This document shows, one piece after another, positions 1 through 4,915 of a stretch of DNA of 5,054 nt (positions within the stretch are counted from its first letter, which is position 1; each line of letters opens with the position of its first letter). Under the pieces are notes generated by a model, which was not told where the DNA came from, searched no databases, and saw only the letters and a program-made list of their open reading frames with translations. The DNA comes from Candidatus Hodarchaeota archaeon (GTDB lineage Archaea; Asgardarchaeota; Heimdallarchaeia; Hodarchaeales; Hodarchaeaceae), in NCBI GenBank assembly GCA_030589605.1, contig JAUUVJ010000338.1, positions 1 to 5,054 of the forward strand. Direction: 5' to 3'. Both the position numbers and the translations under genes were made by a program.

Positions 1-90
1 GGAACAGCAGTCGAATCTTCTTTTACTGATCTAGCTTGGAGAATAATTAAACAGCTAAATGAAAAACGAAGGAATATGAGGTCGATATAG
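1..90 (+). CDS. C-terminal end of a probable Ras-like small GTPase (partial)
   Basis: Frame 1 is open from the window edge to a TAG at 88-90, giving 29 residues that begin GTAVESSFTDLAWRIIKQLN. The pattern of a short loop, an acidic/aliphatic V-E-x-x-F, then L-A-x-x-I-I and a basic tail is what is usually seen after the G5 (SAK) motif of Ras/Rab/Arf-type G domains, where helix alpha-5 closes the fold. The nucleotide-binding motifs would all lie outside the window, so the assignment rests on this helix alone. There is no Cys near the C-terminus and hence no CaaX-type lipidation site; the chain ends in a basic stretch and MRSI. The gene converges on the minus-strand gene at 145-523. Small GTPases of this kind are abundant in Asgard archaea. 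A different helical C-terminus cannot be excluded. Confidence 0.5.
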   Translation, partial: GTAVESSFTDLAWRIIKQLNEKRRNMRSI

Positions 91-104
91 TTTTTATTGT
101 TTTT
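91..104 (+). terminator. T-rich archaeal-type terminator after the GTPase-like gene
   Basis: Two T5 runs (91-95 and 100-104) start immediately after the TAG stop, with no GC-rich hairpin before them. T-tracts alone are the usual archaeal termination signal. The position directly behind a stop and before a convergent gene supports the call. Confidence 0.45.
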
Positions 105-133
105 AGATTAATATCTGTTACAAGTAGCCTTAG

Positions 134-140
134 AAAAAAA
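134..140 (-). terminator. T7 terminator after the minus-strand small gene
   Basis: On the minus strand the TAA stop at 147-145 is followed four bases later by seven consecutive T (A7 on the plus strand). This is a plausible hairpin-less archaeal terminator. Together with 91-104 it gives each of the two convergent genes its own stop signal. Confidence 0.45.
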
Positions 141-144
141 GTAT

Positions 145-523
145 TTATCTTCCTGAGTATTTATTCATATACAATTGTAAACTAATGTCAATTGCATCAT
201 CTATAAGGTGATCTTTGTTTCTTAATATGAGTACTCTTTGAATTCTATGTTTAAAGTGTTCTAGAATTTCAGCTTGCTGCTTTATTCTGACTTCTTCTTT
301 TGTACTAAATTTAGATTCAGTTTCTTTAACTGTCATTGATATTTCTTTTTGCCATTCTTTAAGTACCAATAAATAAAAACCACTAATTGATCTAATAGGC
401 ATATCTAACACGCTTGCGAGAGATTGTGCTACATCACTAACTATATTCTTTTGAGCTGGACTTAGCTGGACATTATCTAATTCTCTTTCATTTTCAACAG
501 CTGTTAAAAAATGTTTTTACCAT
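145..523 (-). CDS. Unknown small helical protein, frame broken near the 5' end
   Basis: Not recognised as a known family. The uninterrupted annotatable piece starts at a GTG at 411 and gives 88 residues, but that GTG has no ribosome binding site. The same frame stays open upstream to 516 with protein-like sequence (ERELDNVQLSPAQKNIVSDV and on). A good start, an ATG at 523-521 preceded by a GGAAGAG, lies one base out of frame. Removing one base from the six-T run (506-511) or from the neighbouring five-A run (514-518) joins them into a 125-residue protein beginning MVKTFL or MVKHFL. The protein is predicted all-helical, with a heptad-like charged middle (about residues 60-95) and no Cys cluster, signal peptide or membrane segment. 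It could be a recent pseudogene, an assembly homopolymer error, or a slippage site. The gene is convergent with the GTPase-like gene and divergent from the AbrB-like gene. Confidence 0.55.
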
Positions 524-794
524 TTTTTTCTCTTCCAAATAAAAAGTAATTTTTTAATGTATTTCTGAAGTGAGTGAAACTATCAAGATATATTAGGTTA
601 GTGAAATTATTTAAATTAATCTAGAGATATCTTCGTAATCTTAGCAATAATTTAGCTTTTTGAGTATTCATGATAATACAATGTTGTGCTTCAAGAAATA
701 GGGATAACAAATTGTATCACTTTTTTTAAGATGTAGGTTAGAAAATCAAAACATATTCAAATAGTACGTTTTTACTCATTAATTTCGTATTATT
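524..794. other. AT-rich intergenic spacer between divergent genes
   Basis: No convincing gene is visible on either strand; every frame has frequent stops and the longest ATG-started frames seen are about 13-19 codons. The spacer contains a T7 run at 721-727, a weak TATA-like element for the minus-strand gene (587-595) and an imperfect palindrome around 704-719 (GATA-CAA / TTG-TATC). It separates the promoters of the helical gene (-) and the AbrB-like gene (+). Confidence 0.5.
587..595 (-). promoter_or_regulatory. Weak TATA-like box for the minus-strand helical gene
   Basis: The minus strand reads TAATATATC about 65 bases upstream of the ATG at 523. Transcription would start near 563-567 with a leader of about 40 bases. 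In such AT-rich DNA this match could be chance, and a second AT stretch at 604-616 is nearly as good. Confidence 0.22.
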
Positions 795-811
795 AAAAGA
801 GTATATATATA
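795..811 (+). promoter_or_regulatory. BRE/TATA promoter of the AbrB-like gene
   Basis: A purine-rich AAAAGAG (795-801), suitable as a TFB recognition element, abuts a perfect TATATATATA (802-811). The expected start site is about 25 bases downstream (830-836), leaving a leader of about 50 bases before the ATG at 887. The TATA is self-complementary, so direction rests on the purine-rich flank and the downstream gene. Confidence 0.5.
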
Positions 812-886
812 AGTAATACAATCTGTACTAGATTGAAAAGAATTCTTTAGCTTTCTTCGTCGAAAAATAATAAAATAGTGATACTA

Positions 887-1084
887 ATGTCGAAAAAGGA
901 AGAACCATTACTTATTTTTACTACAAAAGTAAGTCGTTGTGCAAATGGGTATCATTTAAAAATTCGCAAGAAAGATGTTGAATTGCTCAATCTTGCAGGT
1001 CAAATGGTTAAGATTAAGGTATATCGAGTTGAAACTAGTCATGATGAAGAATCAAAAGACCCCTATGAGAAATTGATTAGTTAA
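887..1084 (+). CDS. AbrB/MazE-like swapped-hairpin small protein
   Basis: This is a 65-residue protein. Residues 11-45 follow the swapped-hairpin AbrB/MazE pattern: a first strand (FTTKVSR), a turn N-G-Y, a second strand HLKIRKKD, a short helix VELLNL, then a Gly turn and a final strand VKIKVYRVE. In the family the second strand is usually I-P-K; here it is I-R-K, so the hallmark Pro is missing. Such proteins form dimers that bind DNA and act as transcription factors or as antitoxins. No toxin gene lies next to it: the downstream neighbour is lplA after a 270-base gap. The acidic, probably disordered tail (residues 50-60) is compatible with either role. The ATG at 887 is preferred over an in-frame GTG at 878; neither has a clear Shine-Dalgarno. 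The family call is moderate and the specific function unknown. Confidence 0.5.
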   Translation: MSKKEEPLLIFTTKVSRCANGYHLKIRKKDVELLNLAGQMVKIKVYRVETSHDEESKDPYEKLIS

Positions 1085-1137
1085 TTTTTTAGAGAGTTTT
1101 AATCAGGATAACCTCCGAATTCCTTCCATTCTTTTTT
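1085..1137 (+). terminator. T-run terminator region after the AbrB-like gene
   Basis: A T6 run (1085-1090) follows the TAA stop directly, and a second T6 (1132-1137) lies 40 bases on, followed by a further T5 (1144-1148). This is typical of hairpin-less archaeal termination and separates the gene transcriptionally from lplA. Confidence 0.4.
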
Positions 1138-1149
1138 CTTGGGTTTTTG

Positions 1150-1171
1150 AACAATTCGCTAACAAATTGTT
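1150..1171. repeat. Perfect 7-bp inverted repeat with 8-base spacer
   Basis: AACAATT (1150-1156) and AATTGTT (1165-1171) are exact reverse complements around an 8-base spacer. The repeat lies just after the T-runs, roughly midway between the AbrB-like gene and lplA. It may be a dyad operator or a weak RNA hairpin; in AT-rich sequence chance is quite possible. Confidence 0.3.
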
Positions 1172-1275
1172 AAGAAGTAATGAATTCTGAGACTTTGTTT
1201 GATTTAACCCATTCTCAACTTCTATAACATAAACCTTTGATTGATAGAGACATTTTGATGTTTCCAACAAATAAC

Positions 1276-1284
1276 TATTATATT
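1276..1284 (+). promoter_or_regulatory. TATA-like box of lplA
   Basis: TATTATATT is preceded by an A-rich stretch (AACAAATAAC). A start site near 1305 would give a leader of about 50 bases to the ATG at 1355, similar in layout to the AbrB-like gene. Confidence 0.35.
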
Positions 1285-1337
1285 GTACGTATGAAATGAT
1301 GTTGTGGGATTCTTTTATCTACAATGATTTTTTTATT

Positions 1338-1346
1338 GGAGAAAGG
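1338..1346 (+). promoter_or_regulatory. Ribosome binding site of lplA
   Basis: GGAGAAAGG ends 8 bases before the ATG at 1355. It contains two overlapping anti-SD matches (GGAG, AAGG) and fixes this ATG as the start. Confidence 0.55.
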
Positions 1347-1354
1347 ATCATAGA

Positions 1355-2131
1355 ATGATAAATCAAGCGTTTAGGTTATTGAAATTCTCAGTGAATTCTG
1401 CAGTAGAAAATATGGCTATAGATGAAGCCATTTTTCGCTTATATGACGAGCTAAAACAGGAAACTATTAGATTTTACAGTTGGAAACCTAGTACTGTATC
1501 TATTGGCAAACATCAAAATATTAACGATGAAGTAAACATGGATAATCTAAAGAAATTGGGTTTTGATTGTGTGAGACGGATTTCAGGTGGTGGTGCAGTT
1601 TTTCATGATGAATTTGGAGAATTAACCTATAGCGTTGTAACAAATTCTAATTTTTTAACATCAAAAATTCTTGAAACAAGCTATTATGAATTATCACAAT
1701 TAGTATTTCATCCTCTTACAAAAATGGGTCTAAATTTCAATTATAATAAGATTCATTGTCCTTCTGTATTTTCTGAAGGAAAAAAGATCTCTGGGAATGC
1801 TCAAGCTCGCTCGAGTGATACAGTTTTGCAACATGGTACACTTTTGATCAATTATAGGCCAGAAATAATGTACTCAGTATTGAAAGTTCGTCAAGGACGT
1901 AGTTCGGAAAGTATGGTCAAATCAGTATATCAACATGTCACTACACTTACAGAAAGATTGAAACAAGATCTCACTCCACAGGCTATTGTAGATTTTCTAC
2001 AAAAAGAGCTAGTTGTATCCAAACATGTAAAATGCTTTTACGGCGAATTAACCTTGGAAGAAAAACATTTAGCTAATAAATTAGTTAAAGAAAAGTATAA
2101 AACAGACGATTGGCTTCATTCTGGGTTTTGA
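1355..2131 (+). CDS. lplA: Lipoate-protein ligase A (BPL/LplA/LipB family)
   Basis: This 258-residue cytoplasmic enzyme is predicted to attach lipoate (via lipoyl-AMP) to lysines of lipoyl domains, such as 2-oxoacid dehydrogenase E2 or glycine cleavage H protein. Visible family hallmarks are NMAIDEA (19-25), the lipoate/ATP loop RRISGGGAVFHD (74-85), GKKISGNAQ (142-150) with K144 in the place of the catalytic lysine of E. coli LplA, and QHGTLLI (159-165). A short helical end includes LTLEEKHLANKLVKEKY (232-248). It lacks the extra C-terminal domain of E. coli LplA (about 337 residues). The length matches the Thermoplasma acidophilum catalytic subunit, which needs a separate LplB partner; no lplB is in the window. 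An octanoyl- or lipoyl-transferase (LipM-like) role is less likely: there is a Cys (C135) shortly before the GKK motif, but its alignment to the LipM nucleophile is not clear. The start is supported by a good ribosome binding site. The stop overlaps the convergent mutase-like gene by 16 bases. Confidence 0.88.
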   Translation: MINQAFRLLKFSVNSAVENMAIDEAIFRLYDELKQETIRFYSWKPSTVSIGKHQNINDEVNMDNLKKLGFDCVRRISGGGAVFHDEFGELTYSVVTNSNFLTSKILETSYYELSQLVFHPLTKMGLNFNYNKIHCPSVFSEGKKISGNAQARSSDTVLQHGTLLINYRPEIMYSVLKVRQGRSSESMVKSVYQHVTTLTERLKQDLTPQAIVDFLQKELVVSKHVKCFYGELTLEEKHLANKLVKEKYKTDDWLHSGF

Positions 2132-3462
2132 CATGAAAGAAGATATTCATCAATTGTAGTTCTAGCAAAGGTAATTAATATCTCTTGTTGGTCAGGTTGA
2201 GCTTTGGGATCAAAAATTTCAATTAATAGAGAATCATTTTCATTTGCTAAATAGAAATGTATCCATTCTTTCTTTTCTGTAATTAATTTGATACCTATAA
2301 AAGTATCAATCGCAATATATCCTTCTGGGGGATCGTTAAGAATTTTTATAAAGAATGGAAGTACTTGTTCAAGTGGAAAAGTGACTTCTGCTGTTCTTTG
2401 AGGGAAGATTTGGTGTCTTCGATAGAGATCTGTCGATTCAATATTTTCTCGAGCCATCTGCGTCAATACTGTAAATGATGCTACAATTCCATCAGATCCA
2501 GGAGCAAATATCGGGAGATAAAAAAGGCCAGTATCATTAAACCCATAAATAGCTCGATGTTTTAATACCAATCTAGCAGTACCACCTGGTTCACCATGAG
2601 AAGATAGGATTATATTCTTATTTAGATCCCTGTACACAGATGGGTTAACAGTATCACCAACAATTACAGTAGCATGTGGATCTGGATCATATCTTGAATG
2701 AAAGTTCACTGAAGCAGTTTCTTCAGCTGTTCTAATACGTCCCTGACCGTCAACAATGATCGCGTGCCTCGCTTCTGGATCGAGTGCGATGCCTAAATCA
2801 GAATTGGTTGCACGAACTGTCTCTCGTAGTCGTACAAGTGATTTCGGATTAGGTAAGAATAATGGGTTACGAGGACGATGTGCATTTAGAGTTATTACTT
2901 CACATCCAAATTCACTTAGTAAATCGGGTATGATTGATGAAGCTGGCCCACAAGAACAATCAATCACAACTCTCAATTCTGCTTCTTTCATTTTTTGACT
3001 ACTTTGAGCAAAGAAACTAGCAAAGGCTCGATCATAGACCTTCATTGCATCAGCGACACTAATCCAGCCAACTTCTGTGTTTTCGACATACCTAATTTTT
3101 CTTCTTTCAGCTGTTGTTACAACCTCATTAGTTTTTTTACTAGTATATTCAACACCAGTCGAATCAAACATTTTGATTGATACCATTCCTGCAAGATTAT
3201 GACTTCTTGTAATCATTACACCAGCGTCAGCTCCGAATCGTCTTACAGAGAATTGAAGAATATTTGTAGGAACTGCATGAAGATCAATAAGCTCAATTCC
3301 ACTAGCCATTAGACCACCTGAAAATGATCGTTTGAGCATTCGTGAATCTCTTCGATAATCTCTACCAACCATAACTACTGCGTTCTGATCTAACAATGTA
3401 CCCATTGCTCCTCCCAGTATTGAAGCAAGTTCAGGTGTCAATGTTATATTCGAAAAAGCCAT
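2116..3462 (-). CDS. Phosphohexomutase-fold protein, probably catalytically inactive
   Basis: This 448-residue protein has the order of an alpha-D-phosphohexomutase (PMM/PGM): an opening LTPELASILGGAMGTLL and VGRDYRRDSRML (32-43), a domain I serine loop at 83-89, domain II around 165-240, domain III with APGSDGIVA (320-328), and a C-terminal TBP-like domain. The usual TASHNP loop reads TRSHNL; Ser87 remains, but the following residues are not canonical. The metal loop DGDADR is replaced by DPEARH (228-233), losing two of the three Asp. The sugar-binding GGEPSGH region reads GFNDTG (307-312), and the phosphate-binding RPSGTEP reads YLANENDS (404-411). The N-terminal GTSGIRG is also missing. 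Mutase activity is therefore unlikely. The wording of its domain I recalls the mutase-like C-terminal half of fused NDP-sugar synthases. The ATG at 3462 has a GGGGGAG just upstream; an in-frame TTG at 3504 adds 14 unlike residues and has no binding site. It lies 68 bases after the nucleotidyltransferase gene and is probably co-transcribed with it. Confidence 0.8.
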   Translation of the reverse strand: MAFSNITLTPELASILGGAMGTLLDQNAVVMVGRDYRRDSRMLKRSFSGGLMASGIELIDLHAVPTNILQFSVRRFGADAGVMITRSHNLAGMVSIKMFDSTGVEYTSKKTNEVVTTAERRKIRYVENTEVGWISVADAMKVYDRAFASFFAQSSQKMKEAELRVVIDCSCGPASSIIPDLLSEFGCEVITLNAHRPRNPLFLPNPKSLVRLRETVRATNSDLGIALDPEARHAIIVDGQGRIRTAEETASVNFHSRYDPDPHATVIVGDTVNPSVYRDLNKNIILSSHGEPGGTARLVLKHRAIYGFNDTGLFYLPIFAPGSDGIVASFTVLTQMARENIESTDLYRRHQIFPQRTAEVTFPLEQVLPFFIKILNDPPEGYIAIDTFIGIKLITEKKEWIHFYLANENDSLLIEIFDPKAQPDQQEILITFARTTIDEYLLSCQNPE

Positions 3463-3466
3463 GATT

Positions 3467-3473
3467 CTCCCCC
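3467..3473 (-). promoter_or_regulatory. Ribosome binding site fixing the mutase-like start
   Basis: The minus strand reads GGGGGAG followed by AATC and the ATG at 3462. It is among the strongest binding sites in the window and decides for this ATG over the upstream TTG at 3504. Confidence 0.5.
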
Positions 3474-3530
3474 ATCTAACATAGAGTTCTTTATCAACAA
3501 TCAATATTTATCATCAACTATAATTAAATT

Positions 3531-4694
3531 TCATAATTTTGTATTTTCTCTGATAATTTCCTTTTTTGAGGTAATTATTGGGGCATCAGATCGTACATTG
3601 GGGCCTAACACGGTACCTGATGCTAAAATCGAATTATTAGGAACAATTACATTATTACAAATGATTGACTCATTGCATTTCACATTAGAGCCAATAGAAA
3701 CATTATTCCAAATTATTGAAGCTTTTATAATAGTATTTTTGCCGATAGTAACATTATCTCCAATAGCTGTTTTAGGATTAATGTGCACATTCTCTTCGAT
3801 CTGAACATTTGTACCAATCACTGCAGGGCCATTAATTTTTGCCTCTAAATTAATGATCGGTTTATCACAGTCAAACCAGATATCATTTTCCTCACAGGTC
3901 GCTTTAGGAAAGTAAGGAAATGACCATCGTCTCAGAACATCCCAGTTGGTGTATAAATAAGTTTGTGGGTTTCCTGCGTCCATCCAGTAATAATCCCGAC
4001 GCGCATAACCAAAAATACCATGTTCTCGTGCTAGATAAGGGAATACATGTTTTCCAAAATCCATTAAATCATGAACGCGGTCTAAAATGTCTAAAACCTT
4101 TTTCTTGAATGCATAAATTCCAGTATTAACCAAATTTGACTGAAGACGTATTGTTTCTTTAAGCGAAAATGTAAGGGTAGCTATACTTAATTCTTCTGGA
4201 TGAGGTTTTTCAAGAAAAAGCAAAATACGAGAATCCTGATTGAGCATAATTACTCCATAAGATCTAGGATGAGGAACATCTTTCAATGTAATGCTCGCTA
4301 TACCTCCCTTTTCATGATGAAATGACATAAAATCTTTTAATGGTAAATTTGTTATAATGTCAGCCATCGAAACAATAAAATTCTCCGTATCGATATAATT
4401 TGCTGCCTTTCGTACCGCATCAGCGGTATCGAGAGGATCTACTTTCGGAAGAATGATTTCTAGATCGTCAAAGTGTTCTATTGAGTTAAAATAATCTCTA
4501 ATTTCCTTTTGAAGATATTTAGTAATGATGACTATTTTCCCCCATTTTACGTTAGCGTTTCTTAATAATTCTAAATTGTAATCTATCATCGGTTTATTGG
4601 CAATAGGAACCATCGGTTTAGGGATATATGTAGTTAAAGGTCGAAGACGCGAACCAGCTCCACCCGCGAGTACAATAGCACTCCATTCATCCAG
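3531..4694 (-). CDS. Sugar-1-phosphate nucleotidyltransferase with beta-helix tail (GDP-mannose pyrophosphorylase-like)
   Basis: Predicted to make an NDP-sugar from a sugar-1-phosphate and NTP. The first ATG (4613) would cut off the catalytic loop. The frame is open upstream to 4712 and encodes WSAIVLAGGAGSRLRPLT, so the start must lie before it. The only plausible initiator is CTG at 4694, with GAGGAG nine bases upstream, giving 387 residues. In that numbering: GGAGSRLRPLT 11-21, P-K-P 25-27, LDTADA 88-93 (usually GTADA), the metal Asp in MADI at D112 (usually GD), EKP 162-164, NTGIY 190-194, WMDAG 237-241. From about 279 to 367 there are hexapeptide repeats (AVIGTN, TAIGDN, VSIGSN, TVLGPN) of a left-handed beta helix. 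The length agrees with archaeal two-domain enzymes (about 390-410). The family is secure. The sugar is not: mannose-1-phosphate guanylyltransferase is my best guess from the PKPMVPIANKP wording, and glucose- or GlcNAc-1-phosphate remain possible. Its partner is the mutase-like gene directly downstream. Confidence 0.85.
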   Translation of the reverse strand: MDEWSAIVLAGGAGSRLRPLTTYIPKPMVPIANKPMIDYNLELLRNANVKWGKIVIITKYLQKEIRDYFNSIEHFDDLEIILPKVDPLDTADAVRKAANYIDTENFIVSMADIITNLPLKDFMSFHHEKGGIASITLKDVPHPRSYGVIMLNQDSRILLFLEKPHPEELSIATLTFSLKETIRLQSNLVNTGIYAFKKKVLDILDRVHDLMDFGKHVFPYLAREHGIFGYARRDYYWMDAGNPQTYLYTNWDVLRRWSFPYFPKATCEENDIWFDCDKPIINLEAKINGPAVIGTNVQIEENVHINPKTAIGDNVTIGKNTIIKASIIWNNVSIGSNVKCNESIICNNVIVPNNSILASGTVLGPNVRSDAPIITSKKEIIRENTKL

Positions 4695-4779
4695 TTTCTT
4701 TGTCTCCTCTAATCATCATTTGTATCCCATAAATCAAAATAAAGGAATAAAAACCAATTAAGAAAGATAATATTTGCAT
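4687..4779 (-). CDS. Possible 30-residue single-helix membrane peptide upstream of the nucleotidyltransferase
   Basis: An ATG at 4779 opens a frame ending in TGA at 4689-4687. Residues 2-19 are almost wholly hydrophobic (ILSFLIGF, then FILIYGI), followed by a basic/polar tail MMIRGDKETG, as expected for one membrane helix. The frame is open back to 4830 without an ATG, GTG or TTG (residues just before include IERDDIKSYEEIA), so the N-terminus is uncertain. No good ribosome binding site precedes the ATG. Its last codons overlap by 8 bases the CTG start proposed for the nucleotidyltransferase, an arrangement typical of translational coupling. The strongest TATA box for the cluster lies upstream of it, which would otherwise leave a leader of about 165 bases. 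It may be a real small protein, an upstream regulatory peptide or chance, since T-rich DNA easily encodes Phe/Leu/Ile. Confidence 0.33.
   Translation of the reverse strand: MQILSFLIGFYSFILIYGIQMMIRGDKETG
4704..4709 (-). promoter_or_regulatory. Ribosome binding site for the non-ATG start of the nucleotidyltransferase
   Basis: The minus strand carries GAGGAG, then ACAAAGAAA, then CTG at 4694. A nine-base spacer is suitable for initiation at that CTG. The site lies inside the overlapping small frame 4779-4687, so its use could be coupled to translation of that frame. Confidence 0.5.
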
Positions 4780-4797
4780 AGCTATTTCTTCGTAGCT
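4780..4797. repeat. Short inverted repeat just before the possible small frame
   Basis: AGCTA (4780-4784) and TAGCT (4793-4797) are perfect complements around an 8-base loop. In the minus-strand transcript the stem would end directly before the ATG at 4779, so it could affect initiation there. The stem is only five base pairs. Confidence 0.22.
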
Positions 4798-4883
4798 TTT
4801 TATGTCATCCCTTTCGATATGAAAACTGTTTTATTTTTGATTTGGGAATTTCTTTCGGTTCCAAGGATGTCGTTTTATGGATT

Positions 4884-4893
4884 ATTTATAAAA
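4884..4893 (-). promoter_or_regulatory. TATA box of the nucleotidyltransferase/mutase-like operon
   Basis: The minus strand reads TTTTATAAAT preceded by a purine-rich GGAATA, beginning about 20 bases after the stop of the zinc-finger-like gene. Transcription would start near 4860, giving a leader of about 165 bases to the CTG at 4694 or about 80 bases to the ATG of the small frame. A weaker alternative, AAATATTATC, lies at 4766-4775. Confidence 0.4.
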
Positions 4894-4915
4894 TATTCCT
4901 TCCTGATCTAATTTA

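Noticed and set aside
704..719. Imperfect palindrome as an operator
   Set aside because: The arms (GATA-CAA / TTG-TATC) match only with an unpaired base, and it is about 100 bases from the nearest promoter. Chance is likely in AT-rich sequence.
663..730. Plus-strand frame of about 19 codons in the spacer
   Set aside because: It has no binding site, an unremarkable composition and stops in the T7 tract; nothing supports translation.
738..779. Minus-strand 13-codon frame (ATG at 779) placed about 27 bases from the self-complementary TATA at 802-811, as a leaderless peptide
   Set aside because: It is too short to support; the TATA box is symmetrical and its purine-rich flank points to the plus-strand gene.
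878..886. GTG at 878 as start of the AbrB-like protein
   Set aside because: It adds only three residues; the ATG at 887 is the simpler start and neither has a clear ribosome binding site.
2756..3180. Two plus-strand open frames opposite the mutase-like gene
   Set aside because: They lie wholly antisense to a long gene with recognisable fold motifs; their translations show no family features and no ribosome binding sites.
3463..3504. TTG at 3504 as start of the mutase-like protein
   Set aside because: It adds 14 residues unlike the family N-terminus and has no ribosome binding site, whereas the ATG at 3462 follows GGGGGAG.
3598..4108. Two plus-strand open frames opposite the nucleotidyltransferase
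   Set aside because: They are antisense shadows of the beta-helix and catalytic domains, with no coherent motifs and no promoter or start signal.
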